64,000 nt of DNA from Phycisphaeraceae bacterium (GCA_019636675.1 JAHBXC010000002.1:763025-827024); one strand, 5' to 3'; positions 26,535-35,493 are shown, numbered from the stretch's first letter. The notes: generated by a model from the sequence alone, not told the origin. Translations and numbers: made by a program.

Positions 26535-28043
26535 ATGACGAATCCGTTGAAAGCCGGTCTCCCGAGGTCCACCCGTCTCCTCGCAGCATCGGCGCTTCTC
26601 GCCGTCGCCGGCGCCGCGCAGGCGCAGCAGGTGAGCTTCCGTTACGAGGCCGCACCCGTCCCCTTCACCCCTCTGCACTCCTACGTCTACGCCAAGCTCC
26701 CCGGCTACGTGTTCTTCATCGGCGGCATCTCCGGCATGGGCATGCACAACATCTCCGAGGGCGGCGGAGAAGTCTCCTTCCCCCTCAGCGTGTTCAGCGA
26801 GCACATCTACATGCTCGACGAGAACACCAACACCCTCTACAGCTCCAACCTCGCCACCAGCGCCGTCAGCGACGGCCTGCGAGAGATCCTCCGCTTCACC
26901 ACGCCCCAGTTCATCCAGCTCGGCGAGACCCTCCACATCTACGGCGGGTACGGCGCGCTCAACAACGGCGTCCAGTGGACGACCAAGCCCAACGTCGTCT
27001 CCGTCGACCTCCAGGCGCTCAAGACGCAGATGCTCGCCGGCACGCCCCTCACCGAGACGCCCTTCACCGTGCAGGCGTCCACCGACGCTCGCGCCACCGG
27101 CGGCGTCATCGTGAAGCTCGGCGATCGCTTCGCACTCGTCGGCGGTGCGCGATTCACCGGTGACTACGGCCTCGGCACCCAGCAGATGAACCCGTTCCAG
27201 ACCCAGTACACCTTCGCGGTCAAGATCTTCGACCCGGCGGTCAGTCTCACCACCGCCGTCGAGACCATGCTCGACGGGTACGCCTTCCGTCGGCGCGACG
27301 GCAACGTGATGCCCGTCACCCTGCCCGACGGGCAGGGCGGCTCCAAGCCCGGCTTCGTCGTCGCCACCGGCGTCTTCCGCAACGGCTTCGACATCTGGGA
27401 AGAGCCCCTCCTGTACCGCGACGGCGACAACACGGTCCACCTCGAGATCGCCTTCAACCAGAAGGCAAACGCGTACGAGACCGCCAACGTCAGTCTCTAC
27501 AGCGCGAGCACCGACACCAACCGCATCATCATCATGGGCGGGATCACCTACTTCGAGTACTACGAGAAGTTCGGCTGGTTCCAGAACTTCGCCTTCCCCT
27601 GGACGACCCAGATCAGCCAGTACGAGATCACCGCCGGGCAGTTCGTGCAGGACAGCGAGGTCATCATCGGCCACACGCCGCTGCCCTTCACCAACACCCA
27701 CCTGCTGATGAAGCCCAACATCCCGGCCAACGAGAACGGCCAGATCCTCATCGACCAGATGCCGCACAACGAGGTGCTGATCGGGCGCATCTACGGCGGC
27801 CTGTTCGCGCAGGAGCCCGCCGCGTCCCCCGTCACCTTCGCCTCGTCGACCGTCTACAACGTCTACATGAAGGTCGGCATCCCCGGCGACGTGAACAAGG
27901 ACGGCATCGTGAACTTCTCCGACCTCAACGCGGTGCTCTCGCAGTTCGGTTCGCCCGGCTTCGCCGACCTGAACCTCGACGGCGTGGTGAACTTCAGCGA
28001 CCTCAACACGGTGCTCAGCAACTTCGGGCGCACCGAGCCCTGA
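26535..28043 (+). CDS. secreted protein with C-terminal dockerin-like repeat pair
   Basis: A 502-residue exported protein: signal peptide with cleavage after AGAAQA (about residue 32), a large beta-rich body without a recognised family, and a C-terminal ~52 residues with two GDVNKDGIVNFSDLNAVL-type calcium-loop repeats (dockerin type I like). In planctomycetes such tails are widespread on extracellular proteins and act as calcium-binding or anchoring modules; no cohesin is seen here. ATG 26535 is chosen because the signal peptide begins there; the frame upstream is untranslated leader. Confidence 0.8.
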   Translation: MTNPLKAGLPRSTRLLAASALLAVAGAAQAQQVSFRYEAAPVPFTPLHSYVYAKLPGYVFFIGGISGMGMHNISEGGGEVSFPLSVFSEHIYMLDENTNTLYSSNLATSAVSDGLREILRFTTPQFIQLGETLHIYGGYGALNNGVQWTTKPNVVSVDLQALKTQMLAGTPLTETPFTVQASTDARATGGVIVKLGDRFALVGGARFTGDYGLGTQQMNPFQTQYTFAVKIFDPAVSLTTAVETMLDGYAFRRRDGNVMPVTLPDGQGGSKPGFVVATGVFRNGFDIWEEPLLYRDGDNTVHLEIAFNQKANAYETANVSLYSASTDTNRIIIMGGITYFEYYEKFGWFQNFAFPWTTQISQYEITAGQFVQDSEVIIGHTPLPFTNTHLLMKPNIPANENGQILIDQMPHNEVLIGRIYGGLFAQEPAASPVTFASSTVYNVYMKVGIPGDVNKDGIVNFSDLNAVLSQFGSPGFADLNLDGVVNFSDLNTVLSNFGRTEP

Positions 28044-28135
28044 GCCAGACTCCCGCCCGCGCACCCTCGCCATCTTTCGAGCCCTCGCGGGTTGACACCC
28101 GAGGGGGGAGGCGGGACGATCCAGCCCGCCAAGCC

Positions 28136-28225
28136 GGAGAGGTGGCCGAGCGGCTGAAGGCGACGCTTTGCTAAAGCGTTATACGGTCAAAAGCCGTATC
28201 GGGGGTTCGAATCCCCCCCTCTCCG
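28136..28225 (+). tRNA. tRNA-Ser(GCT)
   Basis: A 90-nt cloverleaf with acceptor arm GGAGAGG/CCTCTCC, anticodon loop TTGCTAA giving GCT, a long serine variable arm (TACGGTCAAAAGCCGTA) and T arm GGTTCGAATCC. CCA is not encoded. Confidence 0.97.
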
Positions 28226-28234
28226 CTTCCATGA

Positions 28235-28266
28235 AAAACGCCCCCGACGCAACGCGGGGGCGTTTT
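28235..28266 (+). terminator. rho-independent terminator after tRNA-Ser(GCT)
   Basis: AAAACGCCCCCG and CGGGGGCGTTTT arms form a 12-bp stem followed by CGTTTTT, nine bases behind the tRNA. Confidence 0.85.
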
Positions 28267-28292
28267 CGTTTTTGGCGTGGCTGGGGGGACAA

Positions 28293-28500
28293 GAGATTAA
28301 CCGCGGAGGACACGGCGGACACGGAGGGGGGAAGGGGCAGGGGGGGTGGCGTGGTACGGCGCAGCCGTGCCACGGGAGGTCCGAGAGGGTTCAGCACATC
28401 AGCGCTCGTGGCACGGCTGCTGTTCCCCCCCCTCCCGCTCGCGGGAGGGGGACCAGAACGCATCCCCTCCGCGTTCTCCGTGTCCTCCGCGTTGAATCTC
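28293..28500. repeat. nested inverted-repeat (foldback) element of about 208 bp
   Basis: The outer arms 28293-28327 and 28466-28500 pair at about 30 of 35 positions (both contain CGCGGAGGACACGG). Inside lie perfect 14-bp arms GCAGCCGTGCCACG (28361-28374) and CGTGGCACGGCTGC (28407-28420), copy 2 of the dispersed palindrome (28345-28373), and a CTCCCGC/GCGGGAG hairpin near 28430-28450. There is no transposase frame, so it would be a MITE-like or foldback element. Confidence 0.65.
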
Positions 28501-28532
28501 TCCCTCTTCGCACCGGAATAGCATTCATCGAA

Positions 28533-28940
28533 ATGAGCATCCCCGCTCAACAGAACCCCCGCGAGAAGCGCGCCCGTCACGCGTGGCTGTCGGTCTTCCT
28601 GGGCGCCGCGCTGGCGATGGGGATCTTCGCCGGGCCCTGGCTTTCGCGCGTTCGCGCCGAGCCGCACGCGCACGGCGCCGGCGCACGGTTCTCCGCCCCC
28701 GAACGCGCTCCCTCCGCGCTGCTCGGGCTGCGCGCCGGTGATACGGCCCTCGCCATCGACCGCCGCCCCAAGACCGGCGGCGGCGACCCCGACGATCACC
28801 CGGACAGCGCCGCCGACCGCTACGACATGGTCGCACCGACGCGATCGAGCGTGCAGCGCGACCGGCTGTCGTCGTGGACGCTCCCACGCGTCGCCACGCT
28901 CGGGCCCGCGCGCACCCGCGGCCCGCCGCTGGGCGCCTGA
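28533..28940 (+). CDS. hypothetical membrane-anchored small protein
   Basis: A 135-residue protein with a basic N-terminus, one hydrophobic segment at about 17-36 and then a polar, Asp/Arg-rich exterior that would lie outside the membrane. I do not recognise a family. ATG 28533 is chosen because the membrane segment follows; the frame upstream runs into the foldback element. It is the first of a series of small genes of unknown function (28.5-30.6 kb). Confidence 0.5.
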   Translation: MSIPAQQNPREKRARHAWLSVFLGAALAMGIFAGPWLSRVRAEPHAHGAGARFSAPERAPSALLGLRAGDTALAIDRRPKTGGGDPDDHPDSAADRYDMVAPTRSSVQRDRLSSWTLPRVATLGPARTRGPPLGA

Positions 28941-29065
28941 GCCACACCGGCTCTGCAACGGCGTTTCCGGGGAACACGACCCTCTCCCGTCAACCAAACA
29001 CACCCGTTCGCCGCATCGCGGCGGTGACCGCGCGCTCGCGCGCGTCCCGTCGCCGGAGCGTTCCC

Positions 29066-29224
29066 ATGTCCACCCCTCCGATTCCCAAGGGGGATTCGCC
29101 CGCCTCTGCCTCCGACGCCACGCCTGAGCGCAAGGGCGTCGGCTGCCTCGCGATCACCCTCATGGCCGTCGTCTGCATCGGCGTGATGCTCGCCTTCATC
29201 GCGCTGGTCGGCGACCCGACCTGA
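29066..29224 (+). CDS. very small single-pass membrane protein
   Basis: A 52-residue protein with a 22-residue polar start (Pro/Ser/Asp-rich) and one strong transmembrane helix (GVGCLAITLMAVVCIGVMLAF) near 25-45. GGAG lies about eight bases upstream of ATG 29066. The function is unknown. Confidence 0.5.
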   Translation: MSTPPIPKGDSPASASDATPERKGVGCLAITLMAVVCIGVMLAFIALVGDPT

Positions 29225-29305
29225 ACCGCCCGACTTCGCCCCTGCGTGGGGAAACCCGCGCCGGGGCATTTCGACCCTGTCTCGCCAAACCCGCGACGGA
29301 GGTCC

Positions 29306-29366
29306 GAAATATTTCTTTATTTGTTTCAGAAACAGTCTTGGAAATACTCCGATCTTCTGGTAGATT
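29306..29366 (+). promoter_or_regulatory. candidate promoter with two upstream palindromes
   Basis: TTGGAA (29338-29343) and TAGATT (29361-29366) are 17 bases apart, close to sigma-70 consensus. Just upstream lie two perfect palindromes in an AT-rich patch: GAAATATTTC (29306-29315) and TGTTTCAGAAACA (29322-29334). The GTG start of the next gene is 8 bases past the -10 element, so the transcript would be nearly leaderless. Confidence 0.55.
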
Positions 29367-29373
29367 CCCCTTC

Positions 29374-30603
29374 GTGGCACCCGATCCCCAGACACCCAGC
29401 GCCCGCGCCGGCTTCGAAGCCGACGCGATCCATGCCGTCGCCGGCGTCAGGGACGCCTTCGCGCGCATCCTCGAGCTGAAGTGCCCGGGCTCCAAGGCCG
29501 TCACCGCGATCTGCGCCGCCTTTGGCGTGCATCGCAAACTGGCCTGGCAGGTGTCCAAGGTGGCCTACTCGGACGACCCATTCGTCGCCGCCCGGCACAT
29601 GCCCACCCCCAAGGCGCTCGCCGGTTGGTTCGAAGCGGCGGGCGCGTCGGGCGTGCCCACGGCGCTGGTTGAATCGGCGAAGGTCGCCGCCACCCGCTTC
29701 GAGTCCCTCGCCACCCAGCACAGCGCGAGCCGCGCCGAGCTGGACATGCTCTTCGAGTCCTGCGGCACGACGCCCGACGCCGAGGCCGACGCGCGCTGGC
29801 GTCAGCAGTCCTTCATGGGCAACAGCTACACCTGGGGTGCACACTGCAAGGTGCTCCTCGCGATGAGCGTGCTCATCCCCTCGACGGACCGCCCTCGCTA
29901 CTTCCACGCGGCGCAGGTGCGCGGGCTCATCGGCTTCCGCCAGACGCGCCCGGGCGTGCGCTGGATCATCAACCAGTCCGTCGTCGCCGACGACGCGTCG
30001 CACACGCACACGACGCTGGAGCGCGTCGCCCTCGACCCCGACGCCGCCCGCGCGCACGGCGGGGTGCCCGTCCTCCCTGCCTTCTGCTCGATCCCCATGC
30101 CCGCCCTCGCGCGCCGGTTCTCCGACGACGGCATGGTGCATGACGAGTTCCTCCCCGGGCCCGTGGGCCAGGCCGGCGAGCGCACGCTCGTCACGGGCGA
30201 GTTGATGCGAAACATCGGGCCGGCGCACGCGACCGAGCACGACAAGGTCGCGCACTTCGGCGCCGCCGTCCGCACCCCGGCCGAGCTCTTCCACTTCGAT
30301 ATGTTTGTGCATCGAGACCTGTTCGGCCCCGTGCGGCGCGAGCTGCGCGTGTTCAGCGACCTGACCTCGCCCATCGCCTTCGACGACGCCGACGCGCTCA
30401 GCGTCGCCGACGGCGTGGCAAAGCTGGGCAGGGGGGTCTCGCTCGCGCAGACGCCCGACATCCCCGGCTACGCCGACCTCGCGTCGTCGGTCTTCCGATC
30501 GCTCGGCCTCGACCCCGACGACTACGAGCTCTACCGCGTGCGCGTGCGCTACCCGCCCATGCCCGTGACGGTCATGCTCCGCCACGACCTGCCCCCGATG
30601 TGA
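29374..30603 (+). CDS. hypothetical protein, possible helix-turn-helix N-terminus
   Basis: A 409-residue soluble protein. The region ITAICAAFGVHRKLAWQVSKVAY near residues 40-60 looks like a DNA-binding helix-turn-helix, and the rest (for example SWGAHCKVLLAMSVLIPS, EHDKVAHFGAAVRTP) is alpha/beta without a recognised family. The GTG start at 29374 is chosen over TTG 29338 because TTG 29338 is the -35 element of the candidate promoter. No ribosome site precedes the GTG, in keeping with a leaderless message. It may be a regulator; this is unproven. Confidence 0.6.
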   Translation: MAPDPQTPSARAGFEADAIHAVAGVRDAFARILELKCPGSKAVTAICAAFGVHRKLAWQVSKVAYSDDPFVAARHMPTPKALAGWFEAAGASGVPTALVESAKVAATRFESLATQHSASRAELDMLFESCGTTPDAEADARWRQQSFMGNSYTWGAHCKVLLAMSVLIPSTDRPRYFHAAQVRGLIGFRQTRPGVRWIINQSVVADDASHTHTTLERVALDPDAARAHGGVPVLPAFCSIPMPALARRFSDDGMVHDEFLPGPVGQAGERTLVTGELMRNIGPAHATEHDKVAHFGAAVRTPAELFHFDMFVHRDLFGPVRRELRVFSDLTSPIAFDDADALSVADGVAKLGRGVSLAQTPDIPGYADLASSVFRSLGLDPDDYELYRVRVRYPPMPVTVMLRHDLPPM

Positions 30604-30669
30604 CACACGACGCGTGCGCCGCGCACGCCCGGTTTTGTTTGAGCCACTCCCACGAACGGAGAAAAAGAG

Positions 30670-31365
30670 ATGAGAAACACGATCACGACCGCACTCACCG
30701 TCGCGCTGCTCGGCGCGTCCGCGTCCCTCGCCGGCACGACCGTCAGCGGCTACGACGACCTGAACGAGGGCTTCCTCGGCACGACCTTCTCCTACAACGG
30801 CGTCACCTACCGCAACGCCAACAATGTCTCCGGCGTCTTCCCCGACGGCGACACCTTCACCCCCGACGACGTCGGCGACAACTTCATCATCGAGCGCGCC
30901 ACCCTCCTCTACAACGACTTCCCCGGCTGGGGCAGCCCCAACAACGCGCTCACCTTCGGCAACGCCTTCATCCCGGGCGACAACCTCTCTCTCGGCGCGT
31001 TCGCCAACGCGTGGATGGACCTCGACACCCTCTCCGAGTTCGTCAGCATGGAGATGGTCTACTTCGAGAACGGCCCCTGGGGCGGCATCGTCTTCCAGCT
31101 CGACGCCTACCGCGACGGATCGCTCGTCGGCAGCGACTCGTTCAGCATCAGCGGCGACAACCCCGGGCGCGACAACATCGCCTTCGCCCAGTTGTCCATC
31201 GACGGCGTCGCCTTCGATTCGCTCAACCTCCGCGCCACCTTCAACGGGCAGTTCTCCGCCCCGCGCCTCATGATCGACGACCTCACGCTGCGCGCCGTCC
31301 CCGCGCCGGCGAGCGCCATCCCGATGCTCGCCCTCGCCGGGCTCGCGACGCGCCGCCGCCGCTGA
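30670..31365 (+). CDS. secreted protein with PEP-CTERM-like tail
   Basis: A 231-residue protein with a signal peptide (cleavage after SASLAG, about residue 22), a beta-rich body, and a C-terminal tail of the form VPAPASAIPMLALAGLATRRRR: a Pro/Ala-rich turn, a hydrophobic helix and a run of arginines. That architecture is shared by PEP-CTERM-type sorting tails, typical of planctomycetes. The body has no enzyme motif I recognise. It has AACGGAG upstream of ATG 30670. Confidence 0.75.
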   Translation: MRNTITTALTVALLGASASLAGTTVSGYDDLNEGFLGTTFSYNGVTYRNANNVSGVFPDGDTFTPDDVGDNFIIERATLLYNDFPGWGSPNNALTFGNAFIPGDNLSLGAFANAWMDLDTLSEFVSMEMVYFENGPWGGIVFQLDAYRDGSLVGSDSFSISGDNPGRDNIAFAQLSIDGVAFDSLNLRATFNGQFSAPRLMIDDLTLRAVPAPASAIPMLALAGLATRRRR

Positions 31366-31660
31366 TCGCCCACGACAGCCGATCCCGCGCCGAGGCCCGC
31401 GTCGACGCCCCACAGTGCGAGGGGCGTTGCGCGGGCCGCGTCGTGCGCCGATCTTCCATCCCACTCCCCATCCTCATCCGCTCCCCCTCCTATCGAGCGC
31501 AGCGAGATGGGAGGGGCCAGGGGAGGGCTACCCACTCTTCGGGCTTCCCTCCCAACCTTTGCTTTCTCTGCTCTCTCTCTGAAGAGGAGAAAGTCAGAGC
31601 AAATGACGCGAACCCCGCGAAGGTGGAGCCGTCATCCGCTGTCCCTCCAACGCCTGCGAC
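31366..31660. other. intergenic region, no gene supported
   Basis: About 295 bp with a CCCCTCC...GGAGGGG hairpin (31486-31519) and an AT-richer tract (31550-31620) that has an imperfect TTTGCT/AGAGCAAA inverted repeat. The open frames present are low-complexity. Confidence 0.4.
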
Positions 31661-31695
31661 GAAAAACCGGCGCCCGCGCAGTGCGCGAGCGCCGG
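31661..31695 (-). terminator. rho-independent terminator of the small coiled-coil gene
   Basis: On the minus strand CCGGCG and CGCCGG arms with an inner GCGC/GCGC pair are followed by TTTTT. It lies 120 bp past the stop at 31815. Confidence 0.75.
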
Positions 31696-31814
31696 CCACG
31701 AGGGGCTTCAGCATGTCTCCGCGCGGGACTGGGGTGATCGCGCGCGGGTGAAACCGAGGGGAAGAAACGCGTCAGTCGTACACCAACCGGCGTTCTGTGA
31801 TTCGTGTGTGTGGC

Positions 31815-32102
31815 TCAGTACTGCTCGCCGCTCGGGCCCGCGTTGCCGCGACCCTGCTGCAGGAGTTTGCGCAGGTACGAGTTCTCGCGCCGGGTCGCCT
31901 CGAGGTCGAACACGAGGTACTTGACGCTCAGGCGCAGGTAGTCGAGCGATTCCTGGAGTTGCGCGACGGTCTTGCGCATGCGCTCGTGCCGGTTCTTCGT
32001 CTCGTCGGCAAGGTCGCGAAGGCGCTGGCGCTCGTGCTCGGGGGCGGCCTCGATCAGGGTCATCAGCTCGCCCAGTTTGCTCTGAAAGTCGCGGTCGTTC
32101 AT
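31815..32102 (-). CDS. small coiled-coil protein
   Basis: A 95-residue protein that is almost entirely alpha-helical with heptad repeats (TKNRHERMRKTVAQLQESLD onward), no membrane segment and a Gly/Asn-rich end. No family is recognised. ATG 32102 is chosen because an upstream open frame lacks a ribosome site. Its own terminator lies downstream. Confidence 0.6.
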   Translation of the reverse strand: MNDRDFQSKLGELMTLIEAAPEHERQRLRDLADETKNRHERMRKTVAQLQESLDYLRLSVKYLVFDLEATRRENSYLRKLLQQGRGNAGPSGEQY

Positions 32103-32325
32103 CGCTCGTCTCCCTCGTCTTGAGATTGTCTCACACAGACGCCCGTGCGTCCCGACGGGAGAGAGAAATGCAACGGGTCTGCCACGCGCGGCGCGCCGGC
32201 GTGCCACGGCGCCATGGCCCGAGAATCCACGCGACAACGCGCCCGAATCGAGACTTTCGCGCGGGGATCGGTTCTCGGCCCCGGGGATCACGCGGGCCGG
32301 GTGGGGGGGATGTTGCGAAAACGCC

Positions 32326-32952
32326 TCAGCGGGCGCTCTCGCGGCGCAGCACGCGCTGGGCCGCGGGAGGGGCGTCCTTGGTCCCCGAGGCAAGCACCGC
32401 GGGCTCCTTGCGCCGGATCTCGGACGCGAGCTTGGCCAGGTGCTGGTCGCGCGTGATCTCGAAGCGCTTGAAGTACTGCTCCAACTGGTGGCGGTTGAAG
32501 CGGGAGAGGGGGTCCTTGAGCCCGCTCTGGGCGGCGGCCCAGTCGATGAGCGACCCGGCCTGGTCCGAGAAGCGGTAAAGCGCGAGGGTGGCCTTGAGCC
32601 GCCCGGCGAACGACGCGAACGGGTCGGTCGCGGTCTCGGGCAGACTCGACATGATCTCCTCGATCCGCTTGTCGTTGTAGCCGGCGAGGGGGTCGTCGGA
32701 GTGGGAGGTCGAGCCGTTCGCGCTGCCCCCGGCCGCGAAGACGCGGTCGATCTCCGGCGCGTCGTCCGCGCTCTTGAGGGTGGCAAACGCGGTGCTGAGG
32801 GTCTTCACACCGGCGCGCTCGAAGCGGATGGTCAGGCGCTGGCAGGCCTTGCCGTCCTGCATCGCCGCCTCGGCGGTGGTGACGAGCCCTGCGCCCCATT
32901 CCGGCTTGCCGGTGTGGAGCACGCGATCCCCGAACTTGAACTGGTGCTGCAA
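32326..32952 (-). CDS. DUF3553 domain protein
   Basis: A 208-residue protein beginning with the DUF3553 small beta-barrel (FKFGDRVLHTGKPEWGAGLV, then LTIRFERAGVKTLST), about residues 5-55, followed by a helical region. DUF3553 is known as a C-terminal module of some UvrD/Rep-type helicases and as a stand-alone protein; it is thought to bind nucleic acid. The function here is unknown. It is divergent from rpoZ. Confidence 0.8.
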   Translation of the reverse strand: MQHQFKFGDRVLHTGKPEWGAGLVTTAEAAMQDGKACQRLTIRFERAGVKTLSTAFATLKSADDAPEIDRVFAAGGSANGSTSHSDDPLAGYNDKRIEEIMSSLPETATDPFASFAGRLKATLALYRFSDQAGSLIDWAAAQSGLKDPLSRFNRHQLEQYFKRFEITRDQHLAKLASEIRRKEPAVLASGTKDAPPAAQRVLRRESAR

Positions 32953-33160
32953 CGCTATGGCTCACTGCGGCGGTCCCCGGAGAGGGGCCGTCGTGACTGG
33001 TGGGCGCCGCCCCTCGCGCACGCGAAGGCGGCCTCGGTTGTCCCTGAGGGTCATCAAGCATAGAGTCGCCGTCCCCCCCGGGCGAGCGGGCCCCGTTCGG
33101 CTTCTCGCCCTCCCGCCCACTCGCGGCGTCGGCACCCAACCCCTCGGAGGCGTCCCCAGA

Positions 33161-33418
33161 ATGATCGAAGCGCTCAAGAGCGATGAGATCGTGAACAAGG
33201 TCGGCGGCAAGTTCAAGCTCTGCGCGCTCATCCAGAAGCGCGTGGTCCAGCTCATGGACGGCGCACGCCCCCTCGTCGAGCGCCAGGGGCGCTCCGACCT
33301 CGAGGTCGCGATCGACGAGATCCTCCAGGACAAGATCACCCTCCACGTCCCCGACGAGGCCGCTCTCGCCGGTGCGCACGCCGAGGCGCAGGGCGAGCTC
33401 GAGGGCTCGCTCCTCTGA
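33161..33418 (+). CDS. rpoZ: RNA polymerase omega subunit
   Basis: An 85-residue protein whose core (VGGKFKLCALIQKRVVQLMDGARPLVE, residues ~15-40) matches RpoZ, the small subunit that helps fold and hold beta-prime. The order rpoZ then coaC is common in bacteria, and coaC starts 31 bp behind. CGGAGG lies 12 bases upstream of ATG. Confidence 0.9.
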   Translation: MIEALKSDEIVNKVGGKFKLCALIQKRVVQLMDGARPLVERQGRSDLEVAIDEILQDKITLHVPDEAALAGAHAEAQGELEGSLL

Positions 33419-33449
33419 TAGACGCGACCCGGCGCGCGAGGCCCGACGC

Positions 33450-34064
33450 GTGACGACACAGCCCACCAACCGTCCAACCGCCGACCACGCGCCGCTCCAC
33501 GGCGCGAAGGTCATTGTCGCTGTCACCGGGGGCATCGCCGCGTACAAGTCGTGCTGGCTGGTCTCGCGCCTCGCGCAGGCCGGCGCCGAGGTCACCGTCC
33601 TGATGACCACCGACGCGACGCGCTTCGTCACGGCGCTCACCTTCCAGGCCCTCTCGGGCAGGCCCGTCTACACGAGCCAGTGGGAGCACGTCGAGAACCA
33701 GGACCCCCAGCACATCGGCCTCGCCCGGCGCGCCGGCCTCGCGATCGTCGCGCCCTGCACGATGAACACCATGGCGAAACTGGCGCACGGCATCGCGGAC
33801 GACATCGTCACCGTCGTGCTCAGCGCCGTCGATCGCGCCAAGACCCCCGTGCTCCTCGCCCCGGCGATGAACGAGGCGATGTGGAATCAGCCCGCGACAC
33901 GGCGCAACGCGGCCCAGCTGGTCGAGGACGGCTACGAACTCGTCGGCCCGGCAGAGGGCTGGCAGGCATGCCGCACCGTCGGCGCAGGGCGCATGGTCGA
34001 GCCCGACGCGCTGCTCGACGCGATCGCGTCGAAACTCGGCGCCCGCGCGCGTCCCACGAACTGA
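33450..34064 (+). CDS. coaC: phosphopantothenoylcysteine decarboxylase (CoaC domain only)
   Basis: CoaC decarboxylates phosphopantothenoylcysteine in coenzyme A synthesis using FMN. The 204-residue protein holds VTGGIAAYKSCWLVSRL near the N-terminus and the LLAPAMNEAMWNQPATRRN and VGPAEGWQACRTVGAGRM segments of the flavoprotein family. Only the decarboxylase half of the usual bifunctional Dfp (CoaBC) is present, so CoaB must be encoded elsewhere. GTG 33450 precedes the fold. Confidence 0.87.
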   Translation: MTTQPTNRPTADHAPLHGAKVIVAVTGGIAAYKSCWLVSRLAQAGAEVTVLMTTDATRFVTALTFQALSGRPVYTSQWEHVENQDPQHIGLARRAGLAIVAPCTMNTMAKLAHGIADDIVTVVLSAVDRAKTPVLLAPAMNEAMWNQPATRRNAAQLVEDGYELVGPAEGWQACRTVGAGRMVEPDALLDAIASKLGARARPTN

Positions 34065-34409
34065 TCAGCCGCCGCGCGTTCGCAGGGCGGTGGACGAGAT
34101 CCACCAGACCGCGATCGCGGCGAGGACCAGCACCGACACCACGAGCGTGATCGTCACGACCTTCCCCGAGAAGCGTCGCGGCGCGACCCTCGTCGCCACC
34201 GCCGCGGCTTTCGGGCGTTTGCCGGCTTTCTGAGGCGAGTCAGGGGTCTTCGGGCGTTTCTTGCGACCGGTCTGTGCCTCGATGGGTTTGCCGTCCTTCG
34301 TCGGGACATGGATCAGGGCGCCGCAGGCCTGGCAGCGCGCCACACCGCCGCGGAAGGCGCTGTCGATCCGGTGGGGCGACCCGCAATTAGGGCAGTTGAG
34401 GTTCAGCAT
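34065..34409 (-). CDS. zinc-ribbon, single-pass membrane protein
   Basis: A 114-residue protein: a zinc ribbon at the N-terminus (CPNCG...CQACG, residues 6-30), a Lys/Pro-rich linker, and one transmembrane helix near 85-105. This zinc-ribbon plus anchor layout is frequent in planctomycetes; the role is unknown. It is convergent with coaC, the two stops being adjacent. Confidence 0.75.
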   Translation of the reverse strand: MLNLNCPNCGSPHRIDSAFRGGVARCQACGALIHVPTKDGKPIEAQTGRKKRPKTPDSPQKAGKRPKAAAVATRVAPRRFSGKVVTITLVVSVLVLAAIAVWWISSTALRTRGG

Positions 34410-34485
34410 CCGTCGGGGCCAGTCTACCCGGGAGCGGTGGTCGGGTGGCGCAGGGATCGGCGCCCGGCGCGCTATCCTCGCCCCG

Positions 34486-35493
34486 ATGACCGACGCCCCC
34501 CGTCACATCCCGGTGCTGCTCGACGAGGTGCTCGGCGCGCTGGCCCCGCGCGAGGGCGAGACGGTCCTCGACTGCACCGCCGGTCTCGGCGGGCACGCGG
34601 CGGCGCTGTCAGAACGGGTCGGCCCGACGGGGCGGGTGGTCCTGTGCGACCTGGACCCCTCGAACCTCGCGCACGCCGAGGCCCGGCTGAGGTCGCTGGC
34701 GCGCGAGGGACGCGGCGCAACCGAGATCGTCGCCCTCCACGCGAACTACGCCGAAGCGCCGAGGAAACTCGCCGAACTGGGGCTGTCGGCCGACGCGGTG
34801 CTGGCCGACCTGGGGTTCTCGTCGAACCAGATCGACGACCGTTCGCGCGGGTTCTCGTTTCAGGGAGACGGGCCCTTGGACATGCGACTTGACCCCACGC
34901 GCGGGCCGACGGCGGCGGATCTGGTGAACTCCCTCAGCCGCGAGGAGCTGGCCGAGATCATCTGGGATCTGGGCGAGGACCGGGGCTCGCGCCGGATCGC
35001 GCAAGAGATTGTGGCGGCGAGAGCCAAGGAACCGATAACCACGACGGGCAGGCTCGCCGAGGTCATCCGCGCCGCGTCGGGCCCGCCCACACGAACCAGG
35101 ACCGGTCAGCGGATCGACCCAGCCACGAGGACCTTTCAGGCGTTGCGCATCGCGGTGAACGACGAGCTCGGTTCGGTGCGATCGCTTGTCGAGTCGGTGT
35201 CGCGCGCAGCCGCGACTCTGGCGCTGCCCGAAGCGAGCCGCTCTCGCTCGTGGCTCGCGGTCGGGTCGCGGGTCGCGATCATCTCGTTCCATTCGCTCGA
35301 GGACCGGATCGTGAAGCAGGGCTTCGCCGAGCTGTGCCAGCGCGGGCTGGCGGCGCCGGCAGCCGGGGGCTCGCGCCGCAAAGCCGACGCCGTCGAAGCG
35401 ACGGAGCACGAGGTCGGGATGAATCCTCGCGCGCGATCCGCTAAGCTACGCGCGATCCGCTTGACGGGCGGGTCTTCGGAACAGAGAGACTAA
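34486..35493 (+). CDS. rsmH: 16S rRNA m4C1402 methyltransferase
   Basis: RsmH (MraW) N4-methylates C1402 of 16S rRNA. The 335-residue protein starts HIPVLLDEVLGAL, has the SAM loop DCTAGLGGHA near residue 29, ADLGFSSNQIDD near 107, and the family ending VAIISFHSLEDRIVKQGF and NPRARSAKLRAIR. In many genomes it opens the dcw cluster, and here it precedes the LysM, FtsL-like and FtsI genes. ATG 34486 is chosen to keep the conserved start. Confidence 0.95.
   Translation: MTDAPRHIPVLLDEVLGALAPREGETVLDCTAGLGGHAAALSERVGPTGRVVLCDLDPSNLAHAEARLRSLAREGRGATEIVALHANYAEAPRKLAELGLSADAVLADLGFSSNQIDDRSRGFSFQGDGPLDMRLDPTRGPTAADLVNSLSREELAEIIWDLGEDRGSRRIAQEIVAARAKEPITTTGRLAEVIRAASGPPTRTRTGQRIDPATRTFQALRIAVNDELGSVRSLVESVSRAAATLALPEASRSRSWLAVGSRVAIISFHSLEDRIVKQGFAELCQRGLAAPAAGGSRRKADAVEATEHEVGMNPRARSAKLRAIRLTGGSSEQRD

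Noticed and set aside
24499..26655. Long frame extending uppS upstream through HU
   Set aside because: The family start lies at 25428; the extension is low-complexity, in another frame over the HU gene.
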